Below, piece by piece: positions 11,041 to 19,329 of a stretch of 64,000 nt of DNA; position 1 is the first letter of the stretch, and each line of letters opens with the position of its first letter. This stretch comes from Azolla caroliniana (lineage: Eukaryota; Polypodiophyta): NCBI GenBank assembly GCA_043228905.1, contig JBHGNT010000009.1, positions 12,648,001 to 12,712,000 on the forward strand, given 5' to 3'. A model generated the notes under the pieces. It was given only the letters and a program-made list of their open reading frames with translations. It had not been told where the DNA came from and did not search any database. A program made the translations under genes and the position numbers.

Positions 11041-12429
11041 AATGGGAGTGGGAATGCATCTGTTACCGTCGCCGCATTAAGCTTACGGTAGTTGACACAA
11101 ACTCTAATTTTGCCGTTTTTCTTTGGTACGACTACTATCGGGCTCAACCATGTAGATTTCTTTACTGGGCGGATAAAGCAAACCCTCAGCAACTTGTCGA
11201 TTTCCTCCTTGACTTTGACGGCGTAATTTGGATTCATCCGGTACCGCCGCTGTGCTACCGGTTTGGCGTCTTTGCTGAAATGTATCTGATGCTAATATAG
11301 CTGAGGATCGAGCCCTCGTATATCCTCGTAAGACCAGGCAAACACGTCCCGAAATTCTTTGAGAAGTGTAATCATCGCCGTTTTGTTCTCCGGAGTCATT
11401 TCCTTGGCGATGTGCACCGGTCTCGCCTCTTCCGTAGTTCCTAGATTTACCTCCTCTAGTTGAGATGCTTTAACCCGTTGCGATATGGCCATTTCTCTTT
11501 CTAGCGCCTCCTGTGCTTGCCGTAGCTCCCGAATCACTTCTTTATTTGGTTCCTCATCAGCTCCGTCCGGTGGGAGTATGTATGGTGATACGGCTTCGGC
11601 TACGTCGATTTCGAACAGAGGTACGATCTTCGGATTATCCTGCAAGTATTGATCTACCTCTTTGTCTGCTAATCCGTCTAGCATATTGACGCGTGTCAAT
11701 TCCTTCCCGGTACCCGTCCGTGGTTGTGTCGGTACCCGTACTTTTGCTTTTCCCCGCCGGAAGGTGATTATATTTTTCCTCCAGTTTTGTTTAATGTGTG
11801 CCGTTTTCAACCACGGCCGGCCCAACAATAGTGGGTAAGCTCCTTGTGCCTATAGTTGTAGCACTATTGCCGAGATGCGAAATGTGTGGCCGCTGATCGT
11901 TACTTCCAAATCTCGTATCAAGCCGGTCGGTCGCACTGAGCTTGTATCCGACATCCGCAGTCAGAACGGGCATGGTTCCCACTCTTGGATTCCCAAGGTT
12001 TTGCACGTTCAGAGGCTAATCACATTGACGCCCGATCCTCCATCTATTAATGTTTGTGTCTACTACTGCCGGTCCCTCCTCCAGATTTGAGAAGAATGTT
12101 GGAGCCGGTGGTGTTTCTCCTACCGTCATGCCTGTCTTGAGTCCTTCTGTGAATCTGGGCACTAGCTGCAGGAGCTGTCCTAATGGCAGCGTGATTTGGC
12201 ATTCCTGCAGTGCCTGCCATGTCGCATTTTCGGGCTGACTATTGTCGGCGAGCTCTTCGGTATTTTCCTTTTGTTGCACAAGCTCTGCCATGTTTCGCGC
12301 ATTCGCCTTTTTTACCCATTCCGTTGCCTGCTTGCGGATGGCCTCTTGCGCCTCCCATTCCGTCGTCTTACCCTTCGATCTTGTGGTTACCTGCTGCAGG
12401 TCTACGACTTCGGCGACTACCATGTTCAC
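11041..12429 (-). pseudogene. Gypsy H protease and RT N-terminus, broken
   Basis: The protease core Asp-Gly-Gly-Ser-Gly-Val-Asn-Val-Ile is readable near 12035-12060 after a frame change; a later block MLGRPWLKTAHIKQNWRK begins at 11828. The linker holds a Glu-rich coiled stretch and ends in an in-frame TAG at 11291-11294. RT begins with a CFIRPVKKSTWLSPIVVVPK block and KIRVCVNYRKLNAATVTDAF and then stops at about 11040 where the deletion starts. Not functional. Confidence 0.7.
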
Positions 12430-12436
12430 CGCCAGT

Positions 12437-14236
12437 CGTTTATCAGAGCTCTTTGTCGGGCATTGATTACTATAATGTCCTTCTTGTCGGCAATAATAGC
12501 AATACGCTTTCCGGGTAGTGCTGGATTCGGCATTGTTTCCTGCCCCCGGTGGAGGACCTGTGGTAACAGTGGGGCTTTGATCCGGTTGGCTGCTTGAGGC
12601 GCCCTTCTCCAGTTCCCGTAGGTAACCCCTTTTCTTGAAATGGCGTTTCTTTTTGTTCCGATACTCTTGACGGGGCTGGTCATCATGTCTCCTGTAGGCT
12701 TCCCGCCGTTGGTTGTAACCGGGGGATTGGTCCCGATTGTATCTTTCATACCGTCCATTATAATCCCGGTACCGATCATATCTATCATACCGGTCATAGT
12801 TGTCCCTGTGCCGGTCGGTATCGCTCTTCTCGCCTCCAACGTTCTTCTTCCTCCTCCTTGGTACTCCGTGGTTCGATTTGCCGAACCGGTGGTGCTTGGT
12901 GATTCAACAAATTGTACTCGCACTGTTCCATTGTGTGGTTCCTAGAATGGCACAGTAGACATTGCGACCGCATGGTACATTCTAGTGCTGAGTGTCCGGC
13001 ATTTAGACATGTTGTGCATTGAATGGCTTGTCGAAACCGGAGATCCTCATCGGTTGGTAACGCTCGCTGGAGTGCTCCCATTGTTAGCCAAGAGCTTGTT
13101 TTCTCCATTTCTCTAACCCGGTCGATGACCTGGTCGACAGTACTTGTGCGAAAGTCGATGAGCGTGCATACCGTACGTAGAGGTTCCCGAAGCACGGCTA
13201 AGAATATAGCCCGTGTTTCTTCCTCCGGAGGTGTTCGGGTAAGCTGACTGTGCATCCGTTGAAACCGGATGACAAACTGAGGAATGCTCTCCCGAGGGTC
13301 CTGCCAGATGGTATAAAATAGGCCCACTATTTCTCTCTGGTCCACCTCCTTCTGAAAGAAGTGCAAGAATTTAGCTTTCAGGTCCGCAAAGGTGGTGATG
13401 GTGCTGGGGTCCTGCGTCCGGTGCCATTTGGTGGCCGGTCCTTCCAATGTCATGCCGAATTCGGCTATCTTAGATCGTTCGTCTTCGGCTGCGGTTAATC
13501 GTTGTGACACATGGTTCGCCTCCCATGTTTGTTGAAAAGCGTGAACATGAGCCTCCGCGTCCGGGTCATCCCTATACTTGGGGTACTGGAACGGCATGTC
13601 GTCGTCCGGTGTTAGTGCGCGGGTTGGCGGTGTCAGTGGTCTTTCCTGCTCTTCCGTCGGTGTCGGAGGTCGTTGTTGGTCCTCTGTCGGAGTCGAAGGT
13701 CTTTGTCAGTCCTCTGTTGGAGTCAGAGGTCTTTGTCGGTTCTCCTTCGGTGTTGTCGGCTCGACTTCCGGTGTCGGAGGTCTTTCTTTGTCCTCTTCCA
13801 TCTCTAGAGGTTGCTCCACGTCTAGTGTCGGAGGTTCCCGGTCTGACAATTCTGGTTCCGGTGTCGGTAATGTATCCGACTCCTCGTCCTCCGGTCCTCC
13901 TGGGGTGTCGTTACTGCTGCGATAGTTCATGTGCGCGTTGTAACCCCCTTCCGAATCTGATTCCAGCGCCAAAAATGCTTCGGATTCGCCGTCTCTTCCG
14001 ACCAAGGCCTGGAGAAGGGATTTCGCTTCCTGGAGACTGCTTAAGCTGCTTCCTTCATCCGGGTAGGCGTTCTGTTGCAGACGCAGCGACTCCTCCGCCA
14101 CTTTCCGGATCACTTTGGAAAATGATCGATACGATCTGATTTCTTCTGCCGTTTGTTGGAAAGCCTCTCGCCACCTTCGTCGTTCAGCAAGTCTTCGTGC
14201 TCTCTCCGTAACCGGGTCATCTGTTGGCCTAGTCAT
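12437..14236 (-). pseudogene. Gypsy H Gag with three zinc knuckles and PTPTED repeats
   Basis: Begins MTRPTDDPVTERARR; ATG chosen because it is the first after the PBS. An acidic region is followed by Pro-Thr-Pro-Thr-Glu-Asp repeats near 13620-13800, one of which carries a TGA at 13706-13708. Capsid-like part: KWHRTQDPSTITTFADLKAK and FVIRFQRMHSQL. Zinc knuckles CTTCLNAGHSALEC and CLLCHSRNHTMEQC sit side by side near 12930-13025; after a frame change come an Arg/Tyr/Asp-rich basic stretch and a third knuckle CYYCRQEGHYSNQC near 12465-12505. Confidence 0.75.
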
Positions 14237-14269
14237 CCATTCCCGCCGTTGTTCACTGTGATTGTGCAG

Positions 14270-14284
14270 GAATCGTGGTCGCCA
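14270..14284 (-). other. Gypsy H primer-binding site
   Basis: Minus-strand TGGCGACCACGATTC, five bases inside the LTR. A TGGCGAC start resembles the binding sites of Tat/Ogre elements; the exact tRNA was not determined. Confidence 0.5.
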
Positions 14285-14289
14285 AAATC

Positions 14290-14737
14290 TGTGTTAATCC
14301 TTAGGGCCGGACAACAACCTAACACAGGGTGTCCACTTAAGACACTTCACCAAAGGGTGTTACGGCGAGGTAACTTACGACACAACGCTTAATTGGACCT
14401 TAATCGGTTACTTAGCAATACGTCATTAACACGCGTAAGATATACAATAAGTACAGAATGGTGAACAATACTCAATGATTAAACAAAAGGTTTATATTAC
14501 TCTCCGTTAATGACTACATTGTAACCAGGCCTTTATATAGGTCACCGGTGCGAAGTACAAAACGGTGCCAACCGGCACCTATTCGGGATCGGTCCAGATC
14601 CGGATCGGCATACCGATTCCGGTCCGTCTGTCCACATCTTCTCTTATATTAATATATATATTAAGACTAGTAATTTCAACAAATTCCCAAATAACAATTC
14701 CCCTTTTCACACCCTCATATTTGTCGGTCGGGTAACA
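14290..14737 (-). repeat. Gypsy H 5' LTR (only LTR left)
   Basis: 448 bp. On the plus strand it starts TGTGTTAATCC and ends CGGGTAACA, giving the inverted ends TGTTA...TAACA. Outside lies TCTGT (14738-14742), where the duplicated gene copy at 33715 reads TCTGC, so the LTR edge is supported by the empty-site comparison. The distal target duplication cannot be checked because the 3' end is gone. Confidence 0.75.
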
Positions 14738-15345
14738 TCTGTTGGTATATCCAGTAGTGACATGGAAATTGCGACATGTAACCTCGATAGAATGAGGACT
14801 TTTCAATCCATACCAAAAACCTCAACGACTTATGATGCGCCTGATCGAGATGTTCTCTATAGAAGGAGATTGGATATGAGACCTGTTTTCTGGCACAGGT
14901 ATTCCTCGAACTAGGTTTACGTTGTTGGGATAACCAATATTGACTCTTATTTGTTTGAAAACTAATTCTTCTTATTGCTTTCTTCACAGGGACAACGTCT
15001 GCATGTGCATTGAAGCTCTTCAAAAACACAATTGCATTGGAGAAGGACGAGGAGCAGGTTGTATTTATAAACATGAGGATTAAGGCTTTGTGGGAGTGCC
15101 CAGACCAGGACGAGGAGGTCAGTGCAAAGCATGTCGCTAATACCAAAAGGTTTCAACCTGCTTCGTGAGAGCCTATTCCTCCATTAGCCGGGGATTCAGG
15201 GGAGCTAATTGAGCTTGTTGATGAGCTTATAGAAGATCTTACGGTTGCTCGGCTATCAGGGGAAGACAATGCACGTATCGTTAAAGAGACTTCTATAAGA
15301 GATGAAAAAGATAATGACATAGATTATTTAATTGTTATGTAATAG
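14738..15345 (+). pseudogene. 3' fragment of N6/N4 DNA methyltransferase-like gene, left copy
   Basis: Plus-strand copy of the C-terminal end of the gene at 33118-35797. Readable: LRHVTSIE, then NPYQKPQRLMMRLIEMFSIE, the Asp-Leu-Phe-Ser-Gly-Thr-Gly cofactor-binding motif at about 14888-14908, an intron of about 90 bp (GTATTCC...CACAG) and the next exon with KLFKNTIALEKDEEQVVFI. In-frame stops lie before NPYQ and before DLFSGT. A frame ends VDYLIVM-type with TAA near 15342. The 5' part was lost when gypsy H inserted and the flank was deleted. Confidence 0.7.
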
Positions 15346-16278
15346 ACCCTTTTGTTGACGAAATGTAATGTTTTGAATTCACATTACTAATACAAATTTT
15401 GGGTTCTACTTTGTGTACTCCATTCTTTATAGTCTTCTATATGTTTCAATTTTATTTCTATATACTTGGTTTGTTGACTTATGTCATTGGTTTCACCATG
15501 TGTATTGCTAACTACCAATATGGAGAAACATGAATTAGTTTACATTAAGGTTGATTGTGGTCAAACTTTACCTACACATAACATTCTCGTAGAATTGTCG
15601 CCATGACTATCCATGTTATTATTTGTAATCAATTTTCAAGACTGTCATTCTGTGTCTAATATATACCAATCCATATATTATGGATCTTTATCTTCTATTG
15701 CTAAAACTATTATGTTTCTATTCTATTGCCACTTACATTGTGTAGTGTGTTGATAATGGTCAATGCCACGTTGTCCCATTAGTTGCATGACATTGGAGCA
15801 CACCTCTCAGCAATATCCGCATGTTTTTATACGCTTGTAGTCCACTAGTGTGTTCATTCGGAGTTTGTTTCCATGTGAATCACCTAAGGAATAGACTAGA
15901 TCAATTTTAAATACAAGTATTGTCAAGCTTAATTCGTTTGTTTTTTCCATCACATTATCCTAAAGTTCATTGTGTTACATTGTCCACAATTATATACATA
16001 CGGTTTTATCCCATGCAAACAAACTAAGGAATAGATTAGATCAACTATAAATACAAGTATTAAATACCTTACTAAGTTTGTTATTCCAACCACATTATCC
16101 TAAAGTTCACTATCCTACATTGTCCACAATTATATACATACGAGTGTGGGTCAAAGTATAAATTATAACTCATTTTATTAATTTGGTTACAAACAAGTAC
16201 ACCTCATATTTTTGCAAAACTTACCAAAAAAATAAAAGTAGTTAACTGAGTGTTTGACATGTCGCACAATAGTGAGAT
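15346..16278 (+). repeat. Noncoding left arm of inverted duplication
   Basis: A+T-rich sequence matching, in reverse complement, 32230-33110. It holds an internal tandem repeat of about 120 bp (near 15890-16010 and 16020-16140) with the shared words GGAATAGA, ACAAGTATT, CACATTATCCTAAAGTTCA and TTATATACATAC. No gene seen. It ends at the copia C target site GAGAT. Confidence 0.8.
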
Positions 16279-16657
16279 TGTTGAGAATCAAGCTCAACTT
16301 GGTCTAGTGTGTGAACTCACCTTGAGAGTGAAGACACACTCCAACGGTCAAGAGTCACCATTATGTCACCACTTTGTATTCTAGCATTTAGTATGAGTCA
16401 TAGAATCATATTCTATGACACATAACTTATGAACTTCCACATTCCCCATGCTCCATGAGTCTTGTAGTTAATGAAGAGAGAGGGTGACCACATAAAGTAC
16501 CCTCCTCCCACCTTGTATTATGTTGAGTCTTTCTCCTTTGTCAATATACATTTACCTTGCGTATTCTCTCTCTCTCTCTCTCTCTCTCCTACACACACAC
16601 ACACACAGAGTTCACACCTATTCCGCTTCACAAGAATCCATCTCTTGATTCTTTACA
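16279..16657 (+). repeat. Copia C 5' LTR
   Basis: 379 bp, TGTTGAGAATC...GATTCTTTACA, containing a CT microsatellite followed by ACACACAC near 16565-16610. It is about 20 bp shorter than the 3' LTR, mostly in that microsatellite, with a few substitutions elsewhere. Confidence 0.95.
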
Positions 16658-16670
16658 TGGTATCAGAGCG
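16658..16670 (+). other. Copia C primer-binding site
   Basis: TGGTATCAGAGCG directly after the LTR, the classical plant copia site complementary to initiator tRNA-Met. Confidence 0.95.
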
Positions 16671-16816
16671 ATTTGGTAGCTCGATCTAGCCCATTCACCT
16701 CATCGTGATCGTGTGTTGTGCTCTACGCCGACAACCAAGAACCGGCTCATAGCTATCATAGCTTCGCTACATAGCTCGCATTCTAAGAGAGAAGAAGAAG
16801 AAGAAGAATCGACATA

Positions 16817-17571
16817 ATGAATACTCAAATGGGGAGCGCTCTCCCGACCGAGAAGTTGGATCGAAACAACTTCGCATCTTGGGAGTACAAGATGCACCAA
16901 TACCTTGTCGGACAAGGCTATTGGAGCTACATCAAAGGAGCGCATGAAGACCGACCCGCCGAAACGGCTCCCGGATACGCGACATGGGAGCAAGCCGCAA
17001 GCCGCGTGATGTATTGTTTGGTGACATGTGTTCACGACCACATGCTTGGTTACATTCGAGAAGCCAAGACGCCGAAGGAAGCGTGGGAAAATCTACAAAA
17101 GATTTTTTCCACCAACACAACCGCGAGGAAGCTTCAACTCCGCCAAGAGTTGAACAACATTCAACAAAGGGACATGTCCATCACGACATACACCTTGAAG
17201 ATCAAGGAGCTTTGCGACTCGCCCGGCTCAATAAGCGTAAGTATAGATGATGATGAGATGGTGCAAATATGCCTCGGCGGCCTCACACCACGGTTCGGCG
17301 CAATGCGAACCGCCATTCTAGCACAGGAGAAATCTCCCTCCTTCTTCAAGCTCCAATAAATGCTATTGGTCGAAGAAAACCACATGCGTACAAGGAGCAA
17401 TGAGTCGGAAGGCCACATGCTCTACACGCACTCTAATGGAGGAAGAGGATGCGGACGAGCGAGAGGCCGATTTGGCCAAGGACAAGGCGGACAAGGTCCG
17501 ACCTACGACAACAACTCCCAATTTCGGTTGCAAAACGGAGGCCAACGAGGAACCTTCGCAAGAAGGGGGAG
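16817..17571 (+). pseudogene. Copia C Gag, N-terminal part
   Basis: Starts ATG with MGSALPTEKLDRNNFASWEY and the copia Gag helices (TARKLQLRQELNNIQQRD; MVQICLGGL). A TAA at 17357-17359 breaks the frame just before MLLVEENHM; the related copia F reads Ser at the same place. A Gly/Arg-rich stretch (GGRGCGRARGRFGQG) follows and the frame is then cut by gypsy A. The zinc knuckle lies beyond A at about 23425-23470. Confidence 0.85.
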
Positions 17572-17640
17572 TGTCATGGCAAGACTCGAACCCATGACCT
17601 TATGCTACATGGGTCGAGGTCTTACCATTAGACTATACAT
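17572..17640 (-). other. tRNA-like module, antisense, at outer end of gypsy A 5' LTR
   Basis: On the minus strand TAGTCTAATGG (17625-17635) fits a pol III A box and GGTTCGAGTCT (17582-17592) fits a B box, 32 bases apart, with ATGGGTTCGAGTC forming a T-arm-like segment. It runs toward the LTR edge, ending TGCCATGACA exactly at the element terminus. No convincing acceptor stem closes, so this is tRNA-derived or tRNA-like rather than a tRNA gene. The same module is in the 3' LTR (22907-22975) and both LTRs of B. Confidence 0.6.
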
Positions 17641-17748
17641 TATAAGTTGTAGGATATTATTTTCATTTATGTTTTATTTTAGAAATTGATGTATATTCCA
17701 GATTTCTCTGGAACATTCTAGAAGCTTCAGGATTACTCTTAGAAATAC

Positions 17749-17755
17749 TATAAAA
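17749..17755 (+). promoter_or_regulatory. Gypsy A TATA box
   Basis: TATAAAA in the 5' LTR. The start site expected about 32 bases downstream (near 17781) falls inside the palindrome whose right half is complementary to the PBS. The equivalent in B is TTTTATA at 51691-51697 and its partner in the right LTR. Confidence 0.6.
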
Positions 17756-17862
17756 GAGGGCACTAGGCGTTATGTTGAACCAAATTGGTTCAACGCCAGT
17801 CTTAAGCCTTCTAGCCACAGTTGTACATTCTCTTCACGTAATACATATATTTCTCTCATCAT

Positions 17863-17904
<42 letters not shown>

Positions 17905-18050
17905 GTCTCGCTCACTTCTTCCTTCTCTCTCAAGAAGTTCTACACCCCTCATAGTACTAATCCTTCGTTTAGTACTAATCCCTTCTCTGTAGTACTAATC
18001 CTTCGTTTAGTACTAATTCCGTCTCCGTCTTACTACTGATTCCTGACAGT

Positions 18051-18062
18051 TTGAACCAATTT
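18051..18062 (+). other. Gypsy A self-complementary primer site
   Basis: TTGAACCAATTT, two bases after the LTR, is the exact reverse complement of AAATTGGTTCAA at 17782-17793 in the LTR, 33 bases after the TATA box. No TGG-type tRNA site is present. This matches the self-priming design known for Tf1/sushi elements, in which the RNA 5' end folds onto the PBS. B has the same pairing (56720-56731). Confidence 0.7.
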
Positions 18063-18129
18063 TCCCTTCCTCTCCCTCTTATCTCTCCCCTTTCCTACTA
18101 GTCTCTTAATTCCTCTTCTCTTTCATCCC

Positions 18130-19329
18130 ATGGCCACTGTTAGCGCTGAAGAATATCAATCCGTTTTTTCGGAGTTTCAATGTTTGAAGGAGAAATTTCA
18201 TGCTTTGGAACAAGAAAACCAACGGTTGCTGGGGGATCTTCAACAAATCTCCTTAGAAAAACAGCAAACGCAGCAACAGCATGGGGAACTTGCGTTACGC
18301 GTACAACAACTCGAAGCAACCATCGTGGCGATGCAACAACACGGGCCCGCAACACAAAGAACTCATAAAGAACCCAAGATTGGCCTTCCCACGAAGTTTG
18401 ATGGAACGCGATCGCAGTTTAGAGGGTTCCTTAATCAGGTACGACTAGTTATTCAAATGCATCCTTGTCGATATCCCACCGATGCATCACGAGTGGGTTT
18501 AGTAGGAACTTTATTAAGTGGCTCAGCGTTGGCGTGGTTCGCTCCCCTATTAGAAAAGGAATCCCCGTTGCTCAATAATTTTGAAGAATTTATCGGTGAG
18601 TTTAAAGCATGTTTCGGAGATACTGACAGCATCAGAACCGCAATCAACAAAATTCGGCGATTACGTCAAGGTGATCGTCCAGCCTCCGCATACGCTGCAG
18701 ATTTTCGCCTACTCGCCGCCGATATTCCTTGGGATGATCAAGCGTTAATGGAGCAATTCCGTTACGGTTTACGCAACGATGTCAAGGATTTACTCTTGAC
18801 CTTCCCCGAAGAGCCGAAGTCCTTAACAGAAGCAATTAGTCGCGCGGTAAGATGCGACAACCGTCTATTTGAGCGTCGTTCGGAACGACAACTACAGATG
18901 CCGAGGGCAAGATCGGAGCCCACCTACGCCTCAGTGACATCAAGACCTTTTCCGAGGGAGTCATACCTTGCACCTCCAGCGAATACTCCGACTCCGATGG
19001 AGATTGACACAACACGTCGTCGAGGGCCATTATCCGAAGAGGAAAAGCAGCGACGTCGTACAAATCGACTATGTCTTTACTGCGGTGGACCAGGACACAT
19101 TGCAATAAATTGTCCCCATAGGCCAAAAAGGCAGGTAAACCAAATTACTGCTAGTACTAATAGTACTAAACCTGAGTCTATTGCCTTAGCTACGCATGAT
19201 AGTTTTAACAGTACTAAAACCGAGTCTATTTCCCTAGGTGTGCATGATAGTCCTAATAGTACTTACAGTCCGAACCTAGCAAACAAATTTGATGTCCTTA
19301 GTCAGTTAGAAGAAGAGTTAAACGACTAA
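18130..19329 (+). CDS. gag: Gypsy A Gag polyprotein
   Basis: 399 codons, ATG in good context, ending TAA at 19327-19329. N-terminal part has a coiled-coil region rich in Gln/Glu (about residues 15-75), then a retrotransposon Gag-type capsid domain (SQFRGFLNQVRLVIQMHP; FKACFGDTDSIRTAI; YAADFRLLAADIPWDDQ), then a basic region and a single zinc knuckle CLYCGGPGHIAINC at about 316-329. The tail is rich in Ser/Thr/Asn. It packages element RNA. The last codons Leu-Asn precede the stop and contain the frameshift heptamer. B differs by one residue by my comparison (Arg to Gly near residue 77). Confidence 0.95.
   Translation: MATVSAEEYQSVFSEFQCLKEKFHALEQENQRLLGDLQQISLEKQQTQQQHGELALRVQQLEATIVAMQQHGPATQRTHKEPKIGLPTKFDGTRSQFRGFLNQVRLVIQMHPCRYPTDASRVGLVGTLLSGSALAWFAPLLEKESPLLNNFEEFIGEFKACFGDTDSIRTAINKIRRLRQGDRPASAYAADFRLLAADIPWDDQALMEQFRYGLRNDVKDLLLTFPEEPKSLTEAISRAVRCDNRLFERRSERQLQMPRARSEPTYASVTSRPFPRESYLAPPANTPTPMEIDTTRRRGPLSEEEKQRRRTNRLCLYCGGPGHIAINCPHRPKRQVNQITASTNSTKPESIALATHDSFNSTKTESISLGVHDSPNSTYSPNLANKFDVLSQLEEELND

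Larger units (their letters stand above)
8453..14737 (-). mobile_element. Gypsy retrotransposon H (Tat/Ogre-like layout), truncated
   Basis: Minus-strand order: LTR, PBS, gag, protease, RT, RNase H, integrase, then an extra ORF downstream of integrase. An additional ORF after integrase, a protease core of Asp-Gly-Gly-Ser type and a PBS beginning TGGCGACC are what I associate with the Tat/Ogre group; this is family knowledge applied by eye. Only the 5' LTR remains. The 3' end is lost at the junction with gypsy G around 8430-8452. The element landed in the methyltransferase-like gene copy at 14738. Its RT core is deleted and stops occur in gag and the linker, so it is not autonomous. Gypsy K is a sister copy. 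Confidence 0.8.
17572..18048 (+). repeat. Gypsy A 5' LTR
   Basis: 477 bp. From the left: antisense tRNA-like module (about 17572-17640), TATAAAA at 17749-17755, a near-perfect palindrome at 17774-17794 around the predicted transcript start, a CT microsatellite at about 17864-17896, then five copies of TAGTACTAAT-like words up to the end. Ends with CCTGACA. Confidence 0.95.

Noticed and set aside
17770-17954. Short ORFs over the CT microsatellite in LTRs (also 23105-23289, 51492-51676, 27453-27675)
   Set aside because: Low-complexity translation of CT/GA runs inside LTRs.
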